Positions 35,504-49,860 of a DNA stretch of 64,000 nucleotides are shown here, in pieces. Position 1 is the first letter of the stretch. Each line of letters begins with the position of its first letter. A program made the translations under genes and the position numbers. Below the pieces are notes generated by a model, which did not search any database, was not told the origin of the DNA, and saw nothing but the letters and a program-made list of their open reading frames with translations. The stretch comes from Diphasiastrum complanatum (lineage: Eukaryota; Streptophyta; Lycopodiopsida; Lycopodiales; Lycopodiaceae): the NCBI GenBank assembly GCA_029204225.1, contig CM055110.1, forward strand, positions 45,408,267 to 45,472,266, read 5' to 3'.

Positions 35504-36454
35504 ACCATATGAAAAGTATAAAAGCTCCAACCATCATAAAGAGATGAAAATCAAGCATTCCAAAGAAGGAAATCTGAAAATTACTGTAAGTAGAAGGCAA
35601 ATATGAGTCCTTAAATCTCAAAATTGACCAGAGAAGATCATGTCCTACTAGTGCTATTTGTATCTCAGTTGAAATTTCCTTCATATGGGGGCCACATCAT
35701 AGCCCATCTATTGGTGTCGCATGTGATGTTTTGTGGATGATTTGAAAGTTACATCTGATAATTTCATTCTCTGAATCAACATAAATCTTTGGGTTGGCTG
35801 AAAGTGGTAACCAGACTCAAGACTTAACCATACTAGATGTCAACTATGCGATCTTCCACACATAAAACCACCAAAACCATCAAGAGTTCCATCTAAATAA
35901 CAATTAAAATAGCAATACCTCCTGGCACATTACTTCCATACTCAAGTTCAATCACCTCCTAACAAACAATCAGTACCAAAAACTTATCCAGATAGAAAGT
36001 TTTTCCAAACGTGATATTCACATATCAATATCCGTTGTCAGGCGTTGACAGATTATGTTCAAGAAGATACTGAAGAAAGACAGATGCACCATCATTTCCC
36101 AAGAAACACAGAAAATTAAATGATTCTAGTAAAACCGCAAAAGGCTGCTCTCTACAAACTTAAAACAGGTAAGATAACAATGACCAGACATTGGATTGCC
36201 AACCTTTTAGAAAATGCACTTTCCGAAGTCACGCTGACTTTATTCTTCTCACGAACAATTGTGACAGCATCCCCCAGAACTCCAGCCTTGCCTCCAACCT
36301 TGATGCGATCCTGCAAGAACTTCTCAAAGGATGCAATATCCATGATCTTGTCCTCCACAGGCTTGCCGCAGTCGATCGTGAAGGTGGAAGCCTTCTTCTT
36401 GCCCTTGGGGCCTCCTGCTGCCGCTGCCTTCTTTGCTGCTACCGCTGGCGCCAT
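34861..36454 (-). CDS. RPL22: 60S ribosomal protein eL22 (L22), two exons, intact (131 aa)
   Basis: Exon 1 is 36454-36204 and exon 2 is 35005-34861. The splice AAAAG|GTTGGC ... TTGCAG|GTATTT joins phase 2 and restores an AGG Arg codon. The protein starts [20 protein letters not shown] and has the eL22 blocks [72 protein letters not shown] and [16 protein letters not shown], with the typical acidic C-terminus. The length matches plant eL22, a cytosolic 60S protein that binds rRNA. An upstream in-frame TTG would add three residues, but the ATG is the conventional start. The intron is 1198 bp and contains a GA array. No damage is seen. Confidence 0.96.
35456..35502. repeat. (GA)n microsatellite in the eL22 intron
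   Basis: About 47 bp of GA with one T interruption. Confidence 0.95.
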
Positions 36455-36461
36455 CTCTTCC

Positions 36462-36470
36462 AAACCCTAA
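36462..36470. promoter_or_regulatory. Telo-box at the eL22 start region
   Basis: AAACCCTAA lies 8 bp upstream of the ATG. Telo-boxes are a known feature of plant ribosomal-protein promoters and 5' UTRs, where they support coordinated expression in dividing cells. Confidence 0.7.
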
Positions 36471-37956
<1,486 letters not shown>

Positions 37957-38470
37957 TTGATGGTCAGAGATGAACTTATTTTCTCTCCCAAAATTTGGCC
38001 GGTCTCTTCCAACGTGGGAGGACCAATTGATCCCAATCAATTACTCCATACCCTAAGTAAGGCAATATTGGAACTTCAAAGAAAAAAATATTTTGATGAA
38101 TTGGATATCACGGCTCACCAAAAGACAAAGAACAAAAGGCCGATAATCAAAGACAAGGCACACAAGTTGGCAGTAAAAAAAATCTTCGTTCTTTGTGTAA
38201 CGAAACTGGGCATTGAGCGAAATGGTGCTCCAGAAAAAAGAACAAAGTATCAAATATCATAACGATGGAATCACCTATAGGCAGATTGATTAAATAGGAA
38301 ATTATCCATGTGCTTTGCAATTTTAGTAAGTTATCTTTCAAACCTAATAAATTGTTTCGAGTTAGAGGCAAAATTTTAGATAAAGACATTAACGTATTAT
38401 TTGATTCTAGAAGCACTCACAATTTCATAAATTCTCAATTTGTGTAGAAGCTTCAGGTACCAATGATTTG
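37957..38470 (+). pseudogene. Ty3/gypsy Gag end and protease fragment
   Basis: A Lys-rich frame (37957-38262) is followed, one frame over, by a worn zinc knuckle reading SLCNETGH, stop, AKWC. Further on GKILDKDINVLFDSRSTHNF, INSQFV and a stop correspond to the Ty3 aspartic protease, in which the active site is normally DSGATHNF; here Gly is Arg. Several stops and frame changes show decay, and no pol follows. Confidence 0.65.
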
Positions 38471-38713
38471 CGAGTAAACTTTTTGAGAGTTTTGCAAGTT
38501 TCTTCTACCCATGATCCAACAAAATGGTAGCACATGGTGTGCATCTCTTTTTATGCCACTACATGATTTTTTTAAGTACAATAATTGTGGTTGGATGCAT
38601 AAAAATTTGACTATCCATCAAATTTTAAATAGGTCTATCACAAAATACTTTGTTACTCTATAAATATAGGTTCACTTTTATTATATAAAAAAAATGTTCA
38701 TGAAGTTGTAAAA
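38471..38713. other. AT-rich spacer, nothing recognised
   Basis: May continue the Ty3 remnant, but no motif was found. Confidence 0.4.
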
Positions 38714-39191
38714 GCTAGCATGCTGGCATGCTAGCCTAAAAAAATTTTACTTAAAAAAATGAAGTCTTTTTTAATAAAATTTATTTCTTTTTGGACTTGA
38801 TGCAACTAGCATGCCGGTGTGCTAGTTGAGTAAATTACAAAATAGAACAACTATTTTGACACATTTGAGAATCAAATTTTGAGTAAAAATATTATTTCAA
38901 AATATTTTCTTCAACCTGCAAACATAGTAAGCAAACGTACTAAGTAAAATAGCTGTAAAAAAAAATGTGCAGCCTTTAAAGATAGCACGCCGACGTGTTA
39001 TATGAAATGAGAAAAAAAAAATTGTAGTGTCCAAAGATAGCACGTCGACATGCTATCTTTGGACGCTACAAAAAAATAATTATTTAAATTGTTTTTACTT
39101 TGTGAGATTTTCAACTATGTACCAAACCATTCTTAATAATAAACATTGAAGTAGTGGCTTAAAAAAGATAGCACACGATGTGCTACCTTTT
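38714..39191. repeat. Cluster of five related palindromes (TAGCA...TGCTA)
   Basis: Five variants of one palindrome occur within 480 bp. 38714-38735 has arms GCTAGCATGC and GCATGCTAGC. 38804-38827 has arms AACTAGCA and TGCTAGTT. 38982-39001 is ATAGCACGCCGACGTGTTAT. 39023-39070 has inner arms CCAAAGATAGCA and TGCTATCTTTGG and extends outward with a few mismatches. 39166-39191 is built on AGATAGCACACGATGTGCTA. The centres differ while the arms stay paired. No gene overlaps them. Confidence 0.85.
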
Positions 39192-39879
39192 TGTTGAATC
39201 ATGGCAAGAAAGAAACTCACAAAAAATTTACTTGCAAAATGCCAAGGCCCCATGATAAGTGTCTAAGTTGGTCTGTCAAATATATCAAAGTCGAATGAGT
39301 TCCGAGTCTTTAAGTCGAAATCAAACCTCAATACCTATTTGAAAGCGAGATTCGATTTCATCGAGCTCCATCTAGAATGTCGAAGGTATAGTTCATTGAC
39401 GACCATGATTGATAGTTTGAGCAGTGCTTAGACTATTCACAGATTTGAATGTGAAAACTGGTTGTTTCGAGTTAGTAGAACAGATCTCTGTCGAATTTCC
39501 AGTCGATTAACTCTAATAGGAAGTATTTTGATTGTCGATGGAATCGAATTGTTAGGCTTTTTTCGTGTCTATGAAGTTTGATATTTTATTGAGAGTTCTA
39601 TCAAAACTCTGTGTTATGTTAATGATCGGATAAGGTAGTACGAGCTACCTATTGTTAGGCTTTTGTCGTGTCTATGGAGTTTGGTATTTCATTGAGAGTT
39701 CTATCGGAACTCTGTATTATGTTAGTGATTGGATTCTACCTACTGTTTGAATATCTGTCGATAACCAAGATTACATCACTTGAAACTGTACAAGGTTCAA
39801 TAATCTCCAATATTCATTTGTTTATCATCATATAGAAACAATAATTCTTGACACTACATTAATTCTATATATCTAAAGA
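39192..39879. other. Unassigned region with internal near-duplication
   Basis: Two similar stretches, around TTGTTAGGCTTTTTTCGTGT (39548) and TTGTTAGGCTTTTGTCGTGT (39652), each followed by a shared GAGAGTTCTATC block, about 104 bp apart. No coding feature was seen. Confidence 0.5.
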
Positions 39880-40185
39880 GAACTAAGCTACAACATGATG
39901 TTGATGGTTCTTTGGACGAGGGTGGTGATAGAGAGGCATCTACACGTCAAAACCCAAGGAGGACATCAAGGCAACGACATAAACCATCAAGGCTCACATA
40001 TGATGAGAAGGGTAAGCAAATTGTTGAGGGTACAAATTTTGCCTTCCTAACTTCTTTTAGAACCTACTTGTGTAGAGGAAGCAAGGCAAAAGGAGTGGGT
40101 CCAAGCAATGGATCTTGAGTATCAAGCTCTTTTTAAGAATAACACTTGGAGGTTGGTGAAGCTTCCACAAGACAAGAAGTCAAGT
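39880..40185 (+). pseudogene. Copia fragment (A-like), linker and start of reverse transcriptase
   Basis: The plus strand reads SRLTYDEKGKQIVEGTNFAF, LTSF, then after a shift EWVQAMDLEYQALFKNNTWR and LVKLPQDKK. This matches element A residues near 771-835. It ends abruptly at 40185. Confidence 0.8.
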
Positions 40186-40328
40186 TCTTGTGTATTCTAT
40201 GCACATAAACCTATAAATGAATCTAAAATGACTCATAAAGGTTTTGAGTTATAAGTAAGAGAAAAACCCAACACCCTTTTATGATCTATAGTATTTGGCA
40301 TCAACAAAAAGAATCTTCTCTCATAACC

Positions 40329-40665
40329 TCAGGCTTTATTTTCCAATGAATAATAACCAATGGTTATGTATTCAATCTCATTGCACAATCGTGCACCACT
40401 AGCATTGCGAACATTGGGCTTGTACCTACAAAAAGAAAAGTAAATTATTATTTTAAACAATGATCTATGCTAAGCATAGAATATATTAAAATTAAAATGA
40501 ATAAAGTTAAGTTTTAAAAAATTTAAAAACATACAAAATAGCATTTTCAATCCCAGCATTGCAAAAAGATAAAAGAGCTTTTTTGCACTGAAGTCGACTG
40601 CCAGCTTGAATGAAATATCACAACTCTCCAAATAGGAGAAGTTGTGCTTCAAGAAATCCTTGCAT
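40329..40665 (-). pseudogene. Two-exon gene fragment of unknown family
   Basis: On the minus strand an exon (about 40665-40535) reads QGFLEAQLLLFGEL, stop, YFIQAGSRLQCKKALLSFCN and AGIENAIL. It ends at a donor ATTTT|GTATGT. An acceptor TTTGTAG|G starts the next exon (40425-40329), which reads YKPNVRNASGARLCNEIEYI and TIGYYSLENKA before a stop. The phases match across the splice. The protein-like flow suggests a fragment of a real spliced gene or transposon gene, broken by one stop. I do not recognise the family. Confidence 0.45.
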
Positions 40666-40856
40666 CACACTATGGATCTCAGTAAATTTCAATGGAAATC
40701 ATCATTTATAGATTCTTTCATTTGAAATCCATAGGGGATGTCTGCAATGCAAAGAGTGTAGGGTCTTCTCTTTAAAAAATTTGAAATCTCCCTACAATCT
40801 CCTTTTTTCATAGTGTAAAAACATGGTTGATCATCAACACATTTCGGGAGGTATGT

Positions 40857-41172
40857 CTCTGTCATTGTTCAAAGTATTGCTATTCAAAAGACTTTGCCAA
40901 GTTTGATGGATCTTCAAGAGATCTTGATCAATGAAGAATATAGGCTTCAAGCAAGAGGTGGATCTACATCAACACTTCAAGAGGATTCTATGTTCACAAA
41001 GGGCAAATTCAAGGGAAAAACCAAAAGTAAGTGGTCTAAAGGGAAAGATCAAGTGGATGCTTCTTCAAGTGGCAAAAAGAAGGATAGATGAAAGCTCAAG
41101 TGCTTCTATTGTGGCATCAAAGGACACTTTGCAAGTGAGTGCTACAAGAAGAAGAGAGATCAAGGAGACAAA
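40857..41172 (+). pseudogene. Copia fragment (A-like), Gag end with zinc knuckle
   Basis: VQSIAIQKTLPSLMDLQEIL, FTKGKFKGKTKSKWSKGK, a stop, then LKCFYCGIKGHFASECYKKK match the A-type Gag. Reading ends at the LTR of element G, which inserted here; the five bases before it are ACAAA. Confidence 0.85.
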
Positions 41173-42092
41173 TGTCGTAAAATGGTGGGCGTGAGTGGCA
41201 GCGAAAGCTCGAGGCTTAGAGCATAGGCGTGTAGGAACGGAAACGCAACAGTTAGCAGCAGAAATATTCAAGTAGAAGAATTTATACAAATTGTGCAAAT
41301 GAACGACGCAGTAGTGAGACAAAAATTGCACTCTGATTAATATCAACAGTGAGTACAATGGCTTGAAGTAATAACTTTAATTTGCTGAGCGTGATAATGC
41401 TATCTACAGAAAACTCTGATTGAAAAAAGAAATTCAAATTAACACTAACATAGCTTGATTCAGCTAATATATAGATTTACAAGTGTCGAGAGAAAAAATA
41501 TTTCATGCCTTAACTACCATTAACTCCAGTTTTGAATATGTACAAAGTTGGTAACCGCCCTTAGGATATTTGTTTCTCCAGTTGTTTTAGGGTTGATGAT
41601 AATTTGGCGACGTCGGTCTGCCAATGTAGCAAAAACGGAAAAGTCCAAAAAACTCAAAGGTGCCCTTAGACTGAAGGTATGCAAATCCTAAAGGTGCCCT
41701 TAGACTTAAGGTATGTAAATATTGAAGGCGCCCTTAGATTTAAGACAACGAAAAAGACAAAAAAGCCGAAAAAGTGCCTTAGACTAAAGGTAGCGGAGAA
41801 GGCAAAGGTGCCTTAGACTAAAGATAGCGAAAAAGCAGAAGGTGCCTTAGACTAAAGGCAGCGAAAAATCTGAAAAAGCCGAAGGTGTCTTGAAATGGTT
41901 TCTAAGGCATTCTGGCCACTTTGTTGTATTTTTCGCGAAGAGGCAAAAAAGGCGAAGGTGCCTTAAAATGGTTAAGGCAAACAAATCTCAAAGGAAAAAA
42001 TGTGAAGGTCCGAAACATGTAGTCGGCCTTCGGTTTTCAGGATGCTCATTACTTGAACTATTTGTTTAAGGCTGAGCATAAAAAATCTAACA
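41173..42092 (-). repeat. 3' LTR of copia element G (~920 bp) with U3 minisatellite
   Basis: Minus-strand LTR starting TGTTAGATTTTTTATGCTC at 42092, preceded by a purine tract AAGGGAGAG, and ending CCATTTTACGACA at 41173. It matches the LTR of element D (24907-25654) but is about 170 bp longer. The extra length is in a run of AAGGTGCCTTAGACTAAAGG-type units at about 41660-41900. Confidence 0.75.
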
Positions 42093-45000
42093 CTCTCCCT
42101 TAATGTGGATCTTGAAAAACTTTGATCTTCATATTTAACATATCGTTGAATATGAGATATTGCTCCTTTGATAGAGCCTTTGTGAAGCAATTTGTTGCCA
42201 TGTAGTTTGTTCTGTAGAAAGCCAATTCTACTTCCTTGTTGTGCACTTTCTCTCTAAGGAAATGATACATGATTTCTATATGTTTGCTTCGAGAGTGAAA
42301 TCTCGGATTGGCAGATAGCGCTATTGTGTTTTGATTGTCACAATAGATTGTTGGAGGAAGTATTTGTGCATGGTTGAGGTCTGCAAGCAGTTGCCTTAGC
42401 CAGATCACCTCTTTGGTTGCATTTGTGGTAGCTATGTATTCAGATTTCGTTGTTGATAATGCAACTGAGGTCTACTATCGGCTGTTCCATGAGATTGGGC
42501 CTTGATTGTATAAGAATATAAATCCAAAAGTTGATTTTCTAGTGTCGACATCTCCTGCCCAATTTGCATCTGTGTAGGCTTCTAGGATGTTGGCAGTGTG
42601 GCTGCCTCCGTAGCAGATGTTGAGAGTTTTCGTTGCTTAGATGTACTTCATGACCTTTGTTAGTGCCTTCCAATGAGTTAAGCCTAAATTTGACAGGAAC
42701 TGATTGAGCGCACTGATCGAATATGCAAGGTCTGGTGGCGTGTAGATCATTGCATACATCAATGAGCCGATGATGGATTGAAACGGGTAGCACTTCATCT
42801 CCTCCTTTTTTGTCTCAGTTTGAGGAGACTATTCTGTTGATAGCTTTAGTCCAAGGTCGAGTGGAAAGTAACTTGGTTTGCAGTTGGCCATTCCATAATT
42901 TTCCAGTACGTTGTTGAGATATAGTTGCTGACTGATAAAGATCAATCTGCTGGGTCGATCTCGTTGAATTTGGATTTCGATACAATAGTGGGCTGGACCC
43001 ATGTCAGTCATCTTGTACTTCTGGGCTAGCATGCATTTTGTATCCTTCATCAGATTCAGATTTATACTGAATAAGAGTGTATCATCTAAATAGAGAGTGA
43101 TGATGATGAAGTAATCTAATACAAACTTGAAGTAGACATTCGCGTATACTGAGTTTGGAATAAAACCATTCTCTATCATAAATGCGTTAATCTTCTGGAA
43201 CCAGGTTGGGTGACTGTTTCAGCCCGTAGAGTGCCTTGTGAATTCTGCATACAAGGTGTTGTTGCTTGTCGTTCAGTTTGTATCCCTCTGGCTACGTCAT
43301 ATAGATTTTCTCTTCGATGGTTCCATTGAGGAAAGCGGTTTGAACATCCATCTGGTGGACTTCAAGATCTGTTGCGGCTGCAAAGGAGAGGAGTAGGCGG
43401 ATCGAAGCATGTTTGACAACTAGGCTTAAGGTTTCTGAATAATCCAGATCTGGAATCTGGAAAAATCCTTTGGTGACTAGCCTTGCCTTGTAACAATTTA
43501 GCCTCCCTTCAGCATCGTACTTCGCCTTGAATATCCATTTGCATGGAATCGAGTTTCGGTCCTATGGCAGCTAAGTGAGTGTCCACATTTGATTCTCCAT
43601 AATAGAATCGAGTTTGGTGTCCATCACTGCTTTCCACTGGTCAGCATCAAGAGTAGACATTGCCTCAGAAACGGTGTTCGGTTCTTGTACAAAGTAGCAT
43701 GCTGGATCATTCATAAATCTGAATGGAGGTTGTCTGGACCTATTCGACCTTCTGGGTTGAACTTCGGTCCTCTAATGTGGGTTGACTTGTTGAGATTCTG
43801 ACTCATTGTCTGAGTCAGCATCGATGTTTTGCAGTTGAATCTCTGGATCGGAATTGTTTGGTTGTTCGATTCTTGAGTCGGATTTATCAACAGCTTTTCC
43901 TTTGTGGTCGATGAACTGGTCTTGCACAAAAATGATGTCTCTACTGGTGAATGCCTTCTCGGTATCCAAATTGTAGAGCTTGTATGCCTTGTGGTCTGGG
44001 AAATAGCCGATGAAAATCATTTTCCTACTCTTATCATCTAGATTTCTTCTTAGATTCTCAAGGCTCTGAACAAAAGCGATGCATCCAAACACTCGAATAT
44101 GTTTGAGTGATGGTTTTGATCATGTCCATACCTCATAAGGTGTCTTGCCGTTCAGGGCTTTGGTGATGGATCGGTTCTACAAGTAGGCAGCTGTAGTAAC
44201 AGCTTCTGCGCAAAAAAATTTTAAAAGACAGAAATGGGCCATTATGTTCTTGGCACTCTTGATGAGTGTCCGATTCTTTCGTTCAGCTACACCATTGGAC
44301 TGAGGTGAGTAACTGGTTGTATATTGTTGATGTATCTCATTGGCCTTGCAGAACTCCTTGAATTCTATGGAGATGTACTCTCCCCCTCCATCTGTGCATA
44401 GAGCCTTGATCTTCCTCTGGGTCTAGTTTTCTGCAGATGCCTTCAACTGCTTGAAGAACTTGAATGCTTCAGATTTATTCTTCATATAGTAGGTTGCAAT
44501 CTTCCAAGAGAAGTCATTGATGAAGGTTAGGAAATAGAGAGCCCCCCCTGTGGAAACAGTCTATATCGGGCCACAAATGTTGCTATGTACAAGGTCAAGC
44601 AAGCCCTTGGACATATGAACTGAGCCTGAACTGAAGAGACTCCTAGCATACTTGCTGATAATACAGCTTTCGCATGGAGAAGTTGGCTTGCTGACTGAAG
44701 GCAGATCTTGTACTACACTTTGAGTTGACATTTGCTGAATACTGTTGAAGTTAAGATAGACAAGTCTGAAATGTCACAGCATGTCAGTTGATTCAGAAGT
44801 GGTTGTGTGAAGGGCTTGATTGTTAGAAGAGTAGCAGTGGCTGAGTTTGTAAAGATAGTCGCTTCTTTTTCTATCGGCTAGAACCTTTCAGGATTTGTCA
44901 AGAATTGTGCAGTCTTCTGTATCGAATTTGACCCTCCGACCTGAATTGGTGATTCTGCTACTGAGAGCAGATTCTTGGTCAGATTTGGAACATGGAGAAC

Positions 45001-45960
45001 GTTGGACAACAACTTGACTTCACTTCTTTTGAGTTCAACTTTGACTATTCCTTCACCTTCGATTGAATGTGATGAGTTGTCTCCAAGTTGCACAACTCGA
45101 GAGTGGGTGAATGACTTATAGTCTTTAAGCTAGTTGTGATGGTGAGTCATGTGTTGAGTTGCTCCGGAGTCTAGATTCCAGGAATTGATATCCTATTGTT
45201 CTCCTACTTTGGTCATGAAAGTTGCTTCATCTTCTTCTTGTTGTTCTTGATGTTGATTTGAGTGACTGGTTGTAGCACTATGTGCTTGTTGTTGGAATTG
45301 CTTCTTCTTTTCATTTTTGTATTTCAAAGTTCGGCAATCCTTGATTTTGAAACCAGTCCTCTTACAGTATCTATAGAAAAGTTTCTCCACTGGTTGGAAT
45401 GATGAAGAGCTTGAATTCGATCCTGGACTGCATGTTGCTCTTCTTGTCAGTATAGCCTGACTTTGTAGATCTCTTGGATCTAAACTTCTAATTTTTTTAA
45501 TACCGATCTTGAGGATCCAATCCTGAGCCCAAGGAAGATGTTGACCTTCTGATCTCCTCTTGTAGGAGTAGCGAGATTACTCTTGATAGAGTGAGGTGCT
45601 CCTAGGTAGAAATTGCCATTTCCCAATTTTCGTAGGCTTCAGGTAGACTCAATAATAGAGTCATGAGTGCATCGGAATCTTCTATGACTGAGCTAGTTGC
45701 AGTCATCTGCTCCATAAGATTTTTGAACGTGTTGAGATGACTCGAAACACTATTTGCATCAGACATTCTGAGGGTGAAGAATTTCTTCCTCAGATGAAGC
45801 TTGGACGTAATGACTTTGATGTCGTAGAGAGTTGCTAGGATGTCCCATGCATCCTTAGCAGTCTGAACAACACGTATGTGGCTGATCTAAGTATCCTTTA
45901 TGTTGAGGGTGATCATTGTCAGAAAGTGGTAAGCAAAAGATAGGTCTAGCTCAAAAAGAA
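42093..45960 (-). pseudogene. Copia element G, decayed gag-pol
   Basis: Reading right to left: Gag (45960-45480) with LRKKFFTLRMSDANS and LLLSLPEAYENW; a damaged knuckle YRYCKRTGFKIKDC (45390-45190); protease WNLDSGATQHMT (about 45150-45180) with the active-site DSG intact; LHVPNLTKNLLSV; GAG-pre-integrase and integrase to 44110; FGCIAFVQSLENLRR (44092); the linker to 43700; and reverse transcriptase with LYLDDTLLFS (43080-43110). RNase H is in several frames (42790-42100), including SKHIEIMYHFLREK. Many stops and shifts. The N-terminus of Gag and the 5' LTR are missing. Confidence 0.85.
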
Positions 45961-47106
<1,146 letters not shown>

Positions 47107-49860
47107 CTCCCCCTTAATCTGAATCCTTGAATGCCTTGACCTTCAAACTTAGTTCTACATAGAATCTTCTGTGTGACTCCAAACTTAATGCTTTAGTAAA
47201 AACATTTGCTGTCATATCTTACGTTCTACAATACTGCAATCTGACCTCTTCGTCGAGAACTTTGCTTCTGACAAAATGATACTTTAGTTCTTACTCCTAG
47301 AATGAAATCTAAGATTGGTTGATAAAGAGATGGCACTTTGATTATCACAAAATAATGTCGTCGGAGCATATTGATTCAGACCGATATCTGAGAGTAAGTT
47401 CCTCAACCAAATTGCTTCCTTTGTAGCTTGAGAGGCTGCGATATACTCTAATTCAATGGAAGATAGAGCTATCGAAGATTGCTTGTGACTGTTCCAGGAA
47501 ATTGGACCATTGTTGAGGAAGAATGTAAATCCAAAAGTAGATTTACGAGTGTCTACATCTCCTGCCCAACTCGCATCTGTGTAACCATTGATAAAATTGA
47601 GTTTGTCATTGCCGACTGCTCCATAACAAATGCAAAAGCCCATAGTAGCTCGAAGATATCTCATGACTCTGATAAGAGCCTTCCAATGTATTATACCAGG
47701 ATTAGTCATAAATTGACTGAGAGAGCTTATTGCAAAAGCTATGTCTGGCCTGGTATAGATCATGGCGTACATAAGAGATCCTATTATAGAATGGTAAGGA
47801 TACTCACGCATCTGCTGCTTCTCATGAATTGTTTGGGAACACTGGTCCTTTGACAATATGAGTCCTGGTTCCATTGGTGAGAGAGCTAACTTGCAATTGA
47901 TCAGATTATATCTGACTAAAATGTTGTAGATGTACTTCTGTTGTATAATGTAGACTAACTTTTGTTTTTTGTCTCTGTGGATTTGTATACCAAGGCATAA
48001 ATGAGCTTCGTCCAGATTGGTCATGTCGAATTCGGAAGATAGCATTGTCTTCTCCTCTTTTATCAAATCGGTACTGTTGCTGAAAAACAATGTATCATCC
48101 ATGTATAATGTGATAACGATAAAAGACTGCTGCACTGCTTTGAAGTAAATGTTTGAATCTAAAGAGCTAGGTGTATAGTCGTGATCAACGAGAAAAATAT
48201 TGATCCTTTGAAACCATGCTCGAACATATTGTTTTAAGCCGTAAAGTGTCTTATGGAGTTTACAAACATGATTGTGCTTACCCTCGATACTATAACCTTC
48301 GGGTTGCACCATGTAAATGTCTTCTTCTATAGCTCCATTGAGATATGTTGTCTGTACATCACTGTTGCAACGACAAATGATAGCAAGAGGCGAATAGAAG
48401 AATGCTTGACTACTGGACTGAAAGTCTCAGTGTAATCGACGTTGTATACCTGAGAAAAACCTTTGGCTACTAATCGTGTCTTTTTTCTGTTGATGCTTCC
48501 ATCTGCATTGTACTTGACTTTGAAAATCCATTTGCAATCAACTATGTTTCTGCTAGCAGGTAATTCGACAATTGTCCATGTCTGGTTCTTGATAAGAGAT
48601 GAATACTCTTTATTCATAGCTTCTTTCCAGAGATCTGAGTTAGGCTGACTGAGTGCCTCTTGGACAGACGTCGGTTCCTGAACAAGATATGTTGCAGACT
48701 CGTCAATATATCGGTTAGGTGGTCTGCTAGTCCTTGAAGATCTTCTGGGTAATATAGGAAGTTAATCGTTTATATCGTACTGTAGGTGCTGAACTACAAC
48801 ATCATCATCTTTTGATCCACTGTTCATTCGTTGTTCGTCGGAAGTAGAAGAGCTTGGACCTTCAATGGGAATAGTTGCCTACGAAACTAGAAAGTTCAAA
48901 GCGTCAGGAGAATCTGACAGGTCAGCTACATGGGAATTGCCCTTTCCTTTGAGGTCTTAAAATTGATCTTCAATGAAGGTGACATCCCGGCTAGTGAATA
49001 TCTTCGACTTGATGGGATCGAATAACTTGTAGGCTTGATCTAAAGTAGTGTAGCTGATGAAAACACACTTGATACTCTGGAAGTTGAGCTTCTTCCTGAG
49101 ATCACGAGGTATCTACACAAAAGCAGTACATCCAAAAACTCGTAAGTTTGATAACGAAGGTTTGGTACCTGTCCAAACTTTGAATGGTATTTTGTCTGAG
49201 AGGCCTTTAGTAGGACATCTATTTTGAATATAGGTTGTTGTTGAAACAGCTTCAGCCCAGAAGCACTTCAGAAGTGTCGCATGAGATAACATGCACTTTG
49301 CCTTTGATTTCTGTTTAATGAAATAAACAACTGTTCCTCTGGAGAATTCATCAATAAAGGTAATGAAGTACTTTGCATCTAGCAATGAAGGAGTTTACAT
49401 AGGTCCACATATATCTGTATGAACAACATCTAATAGATCTTTTGCTACATGCATATGGTTTGATCTAAAGGACATCCTAGCCTGCTTTCCAAAGATGCAG
49501 CTATGACAGACAAGGAGATCGACCTTACCAGAAGGATAGTCAAGATCAAAGACCATGGATTGTCTGGTCATGTTCAAAATAGATGCATGATTTACGTGTC
49601 CTAAGCGATGATTCCATAGTAATGCTTTATTGACTAGAACAGAGGTTTTCAAGGCTTGACTAGACTCAAAATAATAGTGTGCCAATCTATGTAAGTAACT
49701 CTGCCTCTTGCCGAGTGCAAGGATCTTATCACTCCTATCAAATAATTTTGCATTAATCATATTCAAATTCTACCTTATGACCTAAATCTGTAATTCCACT
49801 CATTGATAACAAATTTGTAGAGAGTTTAGGAACATATAAAACCTTTGATAGTAATTTGAA
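47107..49860 (-). pseudogene. Copia element H, pol (GAG-pre-integrase to RNase H)
   Basis: Reading right to left: LALGKRQSYLHRLAHYYF and NHRLGHVNHASILNMTR (49766-49395); part of integrase (49385-49113) with FITFIDEFSRGT, then a deletion, and CFWAEAVSTTTYIQNRC; RT start WTIVELPASRNIVDCKWIFK (48617-48327); then a 342-codon frame (48312-47284). That frame has HKTLYGLKQ, LYMDDTLFFS, YTDASWAGD and SSIELEYIAASQ, covering RT and RNase H. The integrase catalytic SDNGGE part is deleted. Gag and protease are missing. The RT frame is long and fairly well kept. Confidence 0.88.

Noticed and set aside
36204-36463. Upstream TTG start for eL22
   Set aside because: The in-frame ATG three codons later gives the standard MAPAV-type N-terminus and follows the telo-box at a normal distance.
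38714-39191. CRISPR-like array
   Set aside because: The repeats are variable palindromes at irregular spacing in a plant nuclear context, with no spacers of constant length and no cas genes.
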